From an uncultured Oscillospiraceae bacterium (lineage in GTDB: Bacteria > Bacillota > Clostridia > Oscillospirales > Oscillospiraceae), in contig CALXDP010000003.1 in NCBI GenBank assembly GCA_944387095.1, positions 1 to 64,000 on the forward strand: a DNA stretch of 64,000 nt, given 5' to 3'. The notes under the pieces were generated by a model, which did no database searches, was not told the DNA's origin, and saw nothing but the letters and a program-made list of their open reading frames with translations. Of this stretch, positions 41,655 to 48,720 are shown one piece after another; position 1 is the first letter of the stretch; each line of letters begins with the position of its first letter. A program made the position numbers and the translations under genes.

Positions 41655-44079
41655 AGTCAATCACATTGCTGGCGAAGCGGACTTCCACCACGGTTCCAAT
41701 GGAGACCATGGTGCCCGCTTCCATAGATTGGTTCACTGCCATCACGGAGGCATCGGTATAGTCTGACACGCCGGTGGAACGCAGGAACAGCCCCAGGTTT
41801 TCCAGTGTCTCTTTCGCTCGGGCAGGGGACATTCCAGACACGTTGGGCACCTCCACCTGTTCCTCCGGCGCCTCGTCCCCCAGATACAGGATCACGGTGG
41901 ACCCGCCGGGAAGGGTCACCCCGGCGGCTGGCACCTGGCCGGTCACAATGTTCCCCGTGCCCACGGTGCGCACGTTCAGTCCCCGGTCCTGGACCAGGCC
42001 CTTGGCCACGGTAAGTTCATAGCCGGTGGCCCGGATCATAGTGGTGTCGCTGCTGGCCAGCTCCTGGCTGGTATACTGCTTCTCCATGCCCAGATAATCC
42101 AGAATATCCGCGATAAGCTGCCCCGCCATGGGGGCGGTGATATTGCCGCCGCTGATATAGGTGCCCGAGGGGGTGTATTGGGACGTGCCGTTGGCCCGCT
42201 CCGGAGAGTCGTAGGCCAACAGCACCAGCACTTTGGGGTTATCCACCGGGGCAAGGCCCATAAAGGAACAGACCACGTCGTTGGTATCCTCTCCAATCTT
42301 CTCTGACGTGCCCGTCTTCCCGGCGATCTTATATCCCGCCATGTAGGCGTTGTGGCCCGAGCCGTTGGCCACCACGCTCTCCAGCATCCCCCGGAGGATC
42401 TCCGAGGTGGTCTCGCTGAGCACCTGGCGCGCCTCCTGCGTCTCGTGGTAGTACACGGTGCTGCCCGCGTCGTCAGTGATGGACTGCACCACATAGGGAG
42501 TGAGCAGGTGGCCGCCGTTGATGACGCTGGCAAAGGCCCGGATCATCTGAATGGGGGTGACGCGAAAGGTCTGGCCAAAAGAGGCCACGGCCACGGACTG
42601 GGCCCCGTAGGGGCCTTTGAACTCGTCCTCCGGCCAGAAGTAACTGTCTACTTCGCCGGCCAGATCGATGCCGGTGGTCTCCATCAGGCCGAAGTCCTCC
42701 CAGTACTGCCACATCAGCTCCGCACCGATCTGCTCGCCAATGTCCATCAGGGCCACGTTACAGGAGTTCTCCAGAGCTTGGGTTACATTTTGATCCCCAT
42801 GACCGCGGCGCTGGTGACAGTGGATCGTCCGACCGCCCACCACTTTGGATCCACCGCAGTAGTAGTGGTCGTTGGGGTCGATGATGCCCTCCTCCAGGGC
42901 CATGGCCACAGTGAGGGGCTTGAACACCGAGCCGGGCTCGTAGGTGAAGCTCACCGCCTTGTTGAGCAGCTGCTCATTGTAGGCCGCGCTCCTGGCCGCG
43001 CTGTACTCCTCGCTGTCCTCCCCATACTGCTGGGCCACTGAAGCCAGCTCCTCCTGGAGGCTCTGGGTGATGATCTCGACGTAGTGATTGGGGTCGAACT
43101 CCGGGGAGCTGGCCATGGCCAGGATGGCCCCGGTGGAGGGATCCATGACAATGCAGAACCCGCCCTCCTTCACATCATAGGTCTCGATCCCCTCGGCCAG
43201 GGTTTGCTCAGCCATGGCCTGGATCTTGGAGTCAATGGTCAGGTGAAGATCATACCCATCCTGCCCGTCGAAATATTCCTCATAGCTGGAGAGCAGCTCA
43301 CTGCCCAGGCCGGTCTTCCCGGTGACCACCCGGCCGGAGGTACCGGTGAGCAGGTCCTGATAGGCGGCTTCCAGGCCCTGGGCGCCCACCCGCTCACCGC
43401 CGCTGTTCTCATTCTCGGCGATGAAGCCCAGAATGTGGGAGGCGATGGAGGATTGGGGGTAGTAGCGCTGGGCGGTCTCCACCAGGTAGAGAATGGAGGG
43501 CATGCCCATATTCCAGCCGCTCTCCTCCCGGTAGCCGGCGATAAATTGGCGCACCTGTTCCGCCTCGTCTTCCTCCAGATAGGTGGCCAGCTCTTCATAA
43601 TAGGATCCTGTCCGCTCCAGCCGCCTCAGAAAGGTGTCCACATCCCGGTCCAGCAGCTGGGCCAGAAATTCTGCCACGTTCTGCCGGGTCTCGTCCAGGA
43701 GGGCCTGCACCTTGTCCTCGTCCACCTCACCGGCTTCATCCTGGAGTTCAGCGCTGTTCTCGGCCAGGTTGTTGACATTCCGGATCAGGTCCGCCGGGGA
43801 CAGGATCAGGTTATAGGTGGTGGCGGACATGGCCAGCACCTCCCCCTGGCTGTCGTAGATGGTGCCCCGGCCGGCGTTTACCGCCACGGACTGGAGCTGC
43901 TGGCCGGCAGCCCGCTCCTGCCAGTAGTCATGCTGGGTGATTTGCAATTTCCACAGCTGGGCCACCATAGGGATGAAGAGCACCACACCCAGGCACACCA
44001 TCAGAAAAATGGTGCGCCGGAACAGGCTGCGGTTGCTTTTCCCGGCGGAGCGCCGGGGTTTTGGATCCTGTCTGCGCAT
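41635..44079 (-). CDS. Class B penicillin-binding protein with PASTA domains (SpoVD/division PBP type)
   Basis: 814 aa. Short basic cytosolic tail, one membrane helix (about 23-43), dimerisation domain with GRGTIYDSQGEVLA, and transpeptidase motifs SVFK (YEPGSVFKPLT), SCN (ENSCNVAL) and KTG (AGKTGTSEK). Two C-terminal PASTA domains follow (about 685-745 and 750-810: VEVPNVSGMSPARAKETLEN). It cross-links septal or spore cortex peptidoglycan with FtsW. In Clostridia the dcw copy is often spoVD, but it may be the division PBP. ATG 44079 has AAAGGAG 8 nt upstream. Confidence 0.93.
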   Translation of the reverse strand: MRRQDPKPRRSAGKSNRSLFRRTIFLMVCLGVVLFIPMVAQLWKLQITQHDYWQERAAGQQLQSVAVNAGRGTIYDSQGEVLAMSATTYNLILSPADLIRNVNNLAENSAELQDEAGEVDEDKVQALLDETRQNVAEFLAQLLDRDVDTFLRRLERTGSYYEELATYLEEDEAEQVRQFIAGYREESGWNMGMPSILYLVETAQRYYPQSSIASHILGFIAENENSGGERVGAQGLEAAYQDLLTGTSGRVVTGKTGLGSELLSSYEEYFDGQDGYDLHLTIDSKIQAMAEQTLAEGIETYDVKEGGFCIVMDPSTGAILAMASSPEFDPNHYVEIITQSLQEELASVAQQYGEDSEEYSAARSAAYNEQLLNKAVSFTYEPGSVFKPLTVAMALEEGIIDPNDHYYCGGSKVVGGRTIHCHQRRGHGDQNVTQALENSCNVALMDIGEQIGAELMWQYWEDFGLMETTGIDLAGEVDSYFWPEDEFKGPYGAQSVAVASFGQTFRVTPIQMIRAFASVINGGHLLTPYVVQSITDDAGSTVYYHETQEARQVLSETTSEILRGMLESVVANGSGHNAYMAGYKIAGKTGTSEKIGEDTNDVVCSFMGLAPVDNPKVLVLLAYDSPERANGTSQYTPSGTYISGGNITAPMAGQLIADILDYLGMEKQYTSQELASSDTTMIRATGYELTVAKGLVQDRGLNVRTVGTGNIVTGQVPAAGVTLPGGSTVILYLGDEAPEEQVEVPNVSGMSPARAKETLENLGLFLRSTGVSDYTDASVMAVNQSMEAGTMVSIGTVVEVRFASNVIDYAPQEA

Positions 44080-44130
44080 TGTCATGCTCCTTTGAGAAAA
44101 GCGTTCCTTCACCGGGTATCACACTGCGAA

Positions 44131-44163
44131 GGGGCGTAAGAACCCGGTATCTTCTTACGCCCC
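44131..44163 (-). other. 12-bp hairpin between ftsL and the PBP gene
   Basis: GGGGCGTAAGAA (44131-44142) pairs perfectly with TTCTTACGCCCC (44152-44163) around a 9-nt loop. It lies in a 144-nt gap, the longest within the dcw operon. No U run follows on the minus strand (TTCGCAG). It may be an RNA processing or stability element, or a partial attenuator. Confidence 0.6.
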
Positions 44164-44223
44164 CTGTGTATTTCTCGTATTCGATGTCTTTGGCAGTACA
44201 GTGTATGACCGTTCTCCTGCCGC

Positions 44224-44781
44224 TTATGACAGCAGGCCGGAGAAAAACTCCTCCGCCCGCCGGATTAGTCCAGTCAGCCCCTGTTGGGCCGCTTCATAGT
44301 AGACCACATTGTCTCCCTGGGACAGGTCCAGATATACCGTCTGGCTGGGGCTTGCCTTCACCATGGAACCGTCCGCGGTCAGCTGCCGCTCGATCTCCGT
44401 CAGGTCAAAAGCCAGCTCATACTGCGTCTGCAAGGTCTTTTCCTCGTCCTGAAGCTCTGCCAGGGTGGAGCGCAGTTCCACCGTCTCGTCCCGGACCACG
44501 GCAAGGCGGGCGTTGGTCATCACCACCAGCAGCGCGCACACCGCCACGGCCAGAACACCGAGGATGGCAAAGGGCGCCACCGCCCCCTGGGGCCGCACCT
44601 CCACCTGGGGCCGGGATACTGTCCGGGTGCGGGGCTGCACCCTGGGACGGCGGATCCGTTCCGCTTCCCCACCGGCGCGCTGGGCTGCCCGCCGGGTCAG
44701 TTCAGGCTCGGCCTGCGCTTTGTAAGCCACATTGCCATAGGTGCCGTATCTTCTTGTTCTGCGCTGCGTTGACGCTGCCAT
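44224..44781 (-). CDS. ftsL: FtsL-like division protein
   Basis: 185 aa bitopic protein: a long basic cytosolic region (about 1-68), one membrane helix (FAILGVLAVAVCALLVVMTN, about 71-90) and an extracytoplasmic coiled coil (RDETVELRSTLAELQDEEKT). The ending is divergent. Sequence conservation in this family is very low; the call rests on topology and position between rsmH and the class B PBP. The N-terminal extension of about 65 residues is longer than in Bacillus FtsL. Confidence 0.8.
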   Translation of the reverse strand: MAASTQRRTRRYGTYGNVAYKAQAEPELTRRAAQRAGGEAERIRRPRVQPRTRTVSRPQVEVRPQGAVAPFAILGVLAVAVCALLVVMTNARLAVVRDETVELRSTLAELQDEEKTLQTQYELAFDLTEIERQLTADGSMVKASPSQTVYLDLSQGDNVVYYEAAQQGLTGLIRRAEEFFSGLLS

Positions 44782-44827
44782 GGTGTCACCGCTCCTTTGA
44801 AATCATTGTGTCCGACGGTCCGGGCAT

Positions 44828-45760
44828 CTATATCTTCTCCGCCACCCGCAGCTTGGCACTGCGGGCCCGGGGATTTTCCTCCAGCTCGGCCTGACCGGCC
44901 ACAATGGGCCGTTTGCCGATCAACTTCACCCTGGGCTTCTTGCCGCATACGCACACCGGAAAATCCGGCGGGCAGGTGCAGCCTTTGGCCCACTGGGCGA
45001 AGGCAGTCTTTACCAGCCTGTCCTCCAGGGAGTGGAAAGAGATAACCGCCAGCCGTCCCTGAGGCCTGAGCAGATCCAGGGCACTGTTCAGCATTCGCTC
45101 CACCTCACCCAGCTCGTCGTTCACTGCGATGCGGATGGCCTGGAAAGATCGCTTGGCAGGGTGCTGCTTCTCCCGCTGGGCCCTGCCCGGCATGGCCATC
45201 CGGATCACCTCCACCAATTGCCCGGTGGTCTCAATGGGCGCCTTACTTCGCTCCCGAACCATCGCCGCGGCGATGACCCCGGCATACCGCTCCTCCCCGT
45301 ATTGCCACAAAATTCGTTTCAGCTCCTCCTGGCTCCAGCCGTTGACCACGTCATGGGCGGTGAGCGGGGATGTCTGATCCATTCTCATGTCCAGAGGGGC
45401 GTCCTGCAGGTAAGAAAAGCCCCGGCTGCCGTCATCCAGCTGAGGGGAGGAAACCCCCAGGTCAAAAAGCATTCCGTCCACCGCGGGAATTTCCAACTCT
45501 TTCAGTATGGCGGCCACGCCACCGAAGTTGCCGTGAACCAGGGTGACCTTGTCCAAGTATCCGGCCAGCCGCTGAGCTGCCGCGTCCAGGGCCGTCTGGT
45601 CCCGGTCTATGCAGATCAGCCGCCCTGTGGTCAGCCGCCGGACAATCTCCCGGCTGTGTCCCGCCCGGCCCAGGGTGCCGTCCACGTAGATCCCGTCGGG
45701 CCGGAGGTTCAGCCCCGCCAGACACTCCTGGAGCAGCACCGGTTTGTGGGTGTACTCCAT
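44828..45760 (-). CDS. rsmH: 16S rRNA (cytosine(1402)-N(4))-methyltransferase
   Basis: 310 aa. Methylates N4 of C1402 in the decoding centre. HKPVLLQECLAGLNLRPDGI, YVDGTLGRAGHSREIV (AdoMet loop), FDLGVSSPQLDDGSRGFSY, PLDMRMDQ and VISFHSLEDRLVKTAF are diagnostic. It starts one base after the mraZ stop. Second gene of the dcw operon. Confidence 0.97.
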   Translation of the reverse strand: MEYTHKPVLLQECLAGLNLRPDGIYVDGTLGRAGHSREIVRRLTTGRLICIDRDQTALDAAAQRLAGYLDKVTLVHGNFGGVAAILKELEIPAVDGMLFDLGVSSPQLDDGSRGFSYLQDAPLDMRMDQTSPLTAHDVVNGWSQEELKRILWQYGEERYAGVIAAAMVRERSKAPIETTGQLVEVIRMAMPGRAQREKQHPAKRSFQAIRIAVNDELGEVERMLNSALDLLRPQGRLAVISFHSLEDRLVKTAFAQWAKGCTCPPDFPVCVCGKKPRVKLIGKRPIVAGQAELEENPRARSAKLRVAEKI

Positions 45761-45761
45761 C

Positions 45762-46178
45762 TCAGATCCCCAGCCCTTCCAGCAGCGTGGAGATGGTCTC
45801 GGGATTGAGCTGCTGACGGGTCTTGGCCTTCCAGTTGTCCGCGCTCCAAATCTGGGCCCGGTCGTTGTTGCCGGTGATCACCACGTCCCGATCAATTTTG
45901 GCGTAGTCCTTCAGGTAGCCGGGCACCTGAAAGCGCCATTGCTTGTCCGCCTCACACAGCTGCGCCGAGGCGAAGAACACGTCCATGGACGCAGCCTGGG
46001 CAGTGGTCAGGCCGGCCACCCGCTCCTGAAGCTTATTCCAGGCGGACATTGGGTAGAGCGTCAGGTTCTCCTTGACTCCCACAGCCAGATAGAAAGTGGA
46101 GCCCAACTCTTCCCGGAGTTTGGCTGGAACAATGAGACGGCCGGCGTTGTCAATGCTGTGTTCATAGGTCCCGGTCAT
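45762..46178 (-). CDS. mraZ: Transcriptional regulator MraZ
   Basis: 138 aa with two AbrB-like swapped-hairpin domains. The first DxxxR motif is SIDNAGRLIVPAKLREEL; the second is DKQWRFQVPGYLKDY, where the usual Gly before Arg is Trp. MraZ rings bind spaced TGGAG-type repeats before their own operon and repress the dcw cluster. Exactly such repeats lie 10-55 nt upstream of this start. First gene of the operon. Confidence 0.96.
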   Translation of the reverse strand: MTGTYEHSIDNAGRLIVPAKLREELGSTFYLAVGVKENLTLYPMSAWNKLQERVAGLTTAQAASMDVFFASAQLCEADKQWRFQVPGYLKDYAKIDRDVVITGNNDRAQIWSADNWKAKTRQQLNPETISTLLEGLGI

Positions 46179-46187
46179 CCATCATCC

Positions 46188-46233
46188 CTCCATTCTACTC
46201 CAATAAGAGTATAGATTCCTCCATTTCACTCCA
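46188..46233 (-). promoter_or_regulatory. MraZ boxes: four phased TGGAG repeats
   Basis: On the minus strand TGGAG occurs at 46229-46233, 46219-46223, 46198-46202 and 46188-46192, with start-to-start spacing of 10, 21 and 10 bases. All sites are on one face of the helix. They lie just downstream of the -10, in the early transcribed region, as expected for repression. Confidence 0.88.
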
Positions 46234-46244
46234 ATCGCAGTTTT

Positions 46245-46273
46245 AGTATACAGCTTACGAATCAAAAATGCAA
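46245..46273 (-). promoter_or_regulatory. dcw operon promoter (mraZ)
   Basis: Minus strand TTGCAT (46268-46273), 17-bp spacer, TATACT (46245-46250). The remaining interval to 46438 is AT-rich and gene-free; nothing else was recognised in it. Confidence 0.82.
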
Positions 46274-46436
46274 GTACTTTTTTCGGGCAAAACAGCGGAA
46301 AATTCCAGTGTTTTTTGTCCTTTTATCATTCAAACACCCGTTCTACTTTTTACATTCCGCCCGGCGCAACCACATGGTTCTGTATCCCCGTCCCAATATC
46401 CACACCATATCTTGCACCCAGTCAAAACGGGCAAGA

Positions 46437-46474
46437 AAAACCGCCGGTACAGATGCCTCTGTACCGGCGGTTCA
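46437..46474 (-). terminator. Terminator of the uvrC-coaD operon
   Basis: Minus strand AACCGCCGGTACAGA-GGCA-TCTGTACCGGCGGTT followed by TTTCTTG; 15-bp perfect stem (46439-46453 / 46458-46472). Confidence 0.95.
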
Positions 46475-46488
46475 TATCTCTTTCCGTT

Positions 46489-47010
46489 TTAAGTCTCGTC
46501 TGCCTCTGCGTCGTACATGCGGGGGTTCGCAGAGGAGGCGCTCGTTCCGGCAGACCCCATGGCCGCGCGGAAGCGGGTGTGTACCTGGCGCATCTCCGTG
46601 TGGGCGTCGGCCAGCGCCTCTTCCGTGCGGCGCAGCACGTCCTCGCAGTACTCATTGGCCGCCCGGCGTACCTGCTTGGCCTTCTCCTCCGCCTGGGCGA
46701 TGAGCTCATTGGCCTTTTGCCGGGCCTGGTTCATCACCTGGGCCTCGTTGACCCGCTGGCCGGCCTCCACCTCCGCCCGCTTGCGGATCTCCTCCGCCTC
46801 CCGCTTGGCGGCGGCCACATACTCATTGCGGGAATTGAGGACCTTTTTGGCCTCGGCCAGCTCCACCGGGAACTGAGCCTTGATATCCTCGATCAGGTCC
46901 AGGGCCTTGTCCCGCTCAATGATGCACTTTTCACTGCTCAAGGGCGCGTTTTTCGCCTCGTCAATCATGTCGAACAACATGTCCAGCAATTCGTCCACAG
47001 CCGTTGCCAT
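46489..47010 (-). CDS. Coiled-coil protein adjacent to coaD
   Basis: 173 aa, no membrane segment. N-terminal VDELLDMLFDMIDEAKNAPL, then a long charged helix from about residue 50 to 145 with clear heptads (VAAAKREAEEIRKRAEVEAG; NELIAQAEEKAKQVRRAANE). A low-complexity Ala/Ser tail follows. It resembles the ATPase-stalk-like or DivIVA-like coiled-coil proteins that Clostridia encode next to coaD; no function is established. It starts 6 nt after coaD and ends the operon. Confidence 0.75.
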   Translation of the reverse strand: MATAVDELLDMLFDMIDEAKNAPLSSEKCIIERDKALDLIEDIKAQFPVELAEAKKVLNSRNEYVAAAKREAEEIRKRAEVEAGQRVNEAQVMNQARQKANELIAQAEEKAKQVRRAANEYCEDVLRRTEEALADAHTEMRQVHTRFRAAMGSAGTSASSANPRMYDAEADET

Positions 47011-47016
47011 CCCTTG

Positions 47017-47514
47017 TCACATCCTTTCCTGGGTGCCCCTGACCTTCTTCTCCACATCCGCGATGATCTGCCGGGGCACAAAATCAGACAGATCAGCCCC
47101 ATACCTGGCCATCTCCTTGACCACGCTGGAACTCAGGTAGGCATACTTCGGACTGGTGTACAGAAAAACCGTATCCAGCCTGGAATACAGCTTGGTATTG
47201 ATCATGGCCATCTGGATCTCCGCCTCATAGTCGGAAACCGCCCGCAGCCCCTTGACCAGCACCCTGGCCTGGTTCCGCCTGGCATACTCGGCCACCAGCC
47301 GGTCCGAGCAGTCCACCCGCACATTGGCCAGCCCCTCCGTCACCCGGCGCAGCAGATCCACTCGCTCCTCCGGGGTGAACAGACCGCTGGGCTTGCTGGA
47401 GTTGACGCTCACACACACAATCAACTCATCAAACATGACTGCGGCCCGCTTGATGATATTCAGGTGGCCCAGGGTCACTGGGTCAAAGCTGCCGGGATAA
47501 ATCGCTCGTTTCAT
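47017..47514 (-). CDS. coaD: Phosphopantetheine adenylyltransferase
   Basis: 165 aa, normal length. Penultimate step of coenzyme A synthesis. Nucleotidyltransferase motif YPGSFDPVTLGHLNII, VSVNSSKPSGLFTPEERV, VKGLRAVSDYEAEIQMA and YLSSSVVKEMARYG are typical. It starts 4 nt after rsmD, a pairing conserved in Firmicutes. Confidence 0.97.
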   Translation of the reverse strand: MKRAIYPGSFDPVTLGHLNIIKRAAVMFDELIVCVSVNSSKPSGLFTPEERVDLLRRVTEGLANVRVDCSDRLVAEYARRNQARVLVKGLRAVSDYEAEIQMAMINTKLYSRLDTVFLYTSPKYAYLSSSVVKEMARYGADLSDFVPRQIIADVEKKVRGTQERM

Positions 47515-47518
47515 GGTC

Positions 47519-48064
47519 TCACACGCTCCTGCGGTACAGGGTCAGCTTGATCTTCCCATACCGGTAATCCCTTCCCTTTTCATAGGGGCCGGGCAGCTCC
47601 GGCAGCGGGTGGTCCACCGGACTTTCGCAGACTATTATACCATTTCCCCTCACAATGTCAATCTTCGCGATTTGTTCCAGCGCCCGCTCCAGATTGCCGG
47701 AGGCGTAGGGAGGGTCCAGAAAGATCAGACCGTATTTCCCCTGCGCCTGCCCCAGAAAGGCGGCAAAATCCTTCTGATGAAAGGCTGCCCGGGCCGTCAA
47801 AGCACAGCCATCCACATTGGCCCGAACAATCTTCATAGCCGCCGGGGCGCTGTCCACAAAGTCGCAGAAGAACGCCCCCCGGCTGAGGGCCTCGATACCC
47901 AGCTGCCCGGTGCCGGCAAACAGGTCCAGCACCCGCCGGCCCTCAATGTCGAACTGGATGGCGTTGAACATCCCCTCTTTCACCCGATCCGTGGTGGGCC
48001 GGGTATCCAGTCCGGGCAGCTCTCTCAGCCGCTTTCCTCGGGCACTTCCTGTGATGACCCGCAT
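47519..48064 (-). CDS. rsmD: 16S rRNA (guanine(966)-N(2))-methyltransferase
   Basis: 181 aa. MRVITGSARGKRLREL, RPTTDRVKEGMFNAI, VLDLFAGTGQLGIEALSRGA (AdoMet loop) and the catalytic FLDPPYASG motif define the family. ATG 48064 has GGGAGG 7 nt upstream; ATG 48070 is too close to it. Co-transcribed with coaD. Confidence 0.95.
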   Translation of the reverse strand: MRVITGSARGKRLRELPGLDTRPTTDRVKEGMFNAIQFDIEGRRVLDLFAGTGQLGIEALSRGAFFCDFVDSAPAAMKIVRANVDGCALTARAAFHQKDFAAFLGQAQGKYGLIFLDPPYASGNLERALEQIAKIDIVRGNGIIVCESPVDHPLPELPGPYEKGRDYRYGKIKLTLYRRSV

Positions 48065-48094
48065 ATCCATTCCTCCCTTGGCAAGTCCTTCTCC

Positions 48095-48718
48095 TCACTC
48101 CAGCCGGGTCTTCCATTCCCTCGCGCGATGCGCCTCAAAGCACAGGGCGATCTGCTCCCGGGTGTTCTTTTCCTCCGCCAGCTCCGGCAGCGCGTCCAGG
48201 GAGAACCAGCCGCTGGCGGTGGTTTCGATGTTCTCCGTAAAGCCGCCCCCCAGAAGGGAGCACAGCACGAAGATCTTGCACACCTTGTAGGCGTAGGCCG
48301 GCCGGTTGTGCCGTTCCCGGTCCTGAATGGCGATGACCAGGTCGGCGCGCACCTCCACGCCCGCCTCCTCCCTGGCCTCCTTCACCACGTTTTCCCCCAC
48401 CGAGCAGGTCACATCCACCCATCCCCCCGGCAGGGACCAGCGGCCGTCCCGCTCCCGCACCAGCAGGATCTCTTCCCCCTGAAAGATGGCCGCCCGGGTG
48501 TCCAGCTTGGGGGTCTGATAGCCCGTCTCCCCGCAGAACAGCTCCTTCACCTTCTCCAGGGGAAGGCCGCTCTGGAGGGCCAGCATCTCGGCGGCGATCT
48601 CCCGCACCCGGGCAAACCGCTCCAAGTCAAATGGGTCTTTGCTATAATACAGGCCGGCCTGGGCCAGACTCTGCAGCTCTATCGCCCAGTCCAGCCAGGG
48701 CGCGCGCTTCCCCTCCAT
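48095..48718 (-). CDS. Nudix hydrolase with N-terminal Nudix_N-type domain
   Basis: 207 aa. Residues 1-60 (LDWAIELQSLAQAGLYYSKD; RFARVREIAAEMLALQSGL) form the helical domain typical of the YjhB-like subgroup. The Nudix fold follows, with SLPGGWVDVTCSVGENVVKE and AREEAGVEV. The box deviates from the strict consensus but matches this subgroup. Nucleotide-sugar or ADP-ribose pyrophosphatase activity is likely; exact substrate unknown. It starts 2 nt after uvrC. Confidence 0.88.
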   Translation of the reverse strand: MEGKRAPWLDWAIELQSLAQAGLYYSKDPFDLERFARVREIAAEMLALQSGLPLEKVKELFCGETGYQTPKLDTRAAIFQGEEILLVRERDGRWSLPGGWVDVTCSVGENVVKEAREEAGVEVRADLVIAIQDRERHNRPAYAYKVCKIFVLCSLLGGGFTENIETTASGWFSLDALPELAEEKNTREQIALCFEAHRAREWKTRLE

Positions 48719-48720
48719 GG

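Noticed and set aside
48095-48718. Inactivated Nudix box
   Set aside because: The box departs from the strict consensus (Cys for the first Glu, Lys for Arg), but this matches the YjhB-like subgroup with an N-terminal Nudix_N domain, so loss of activity is not implied.
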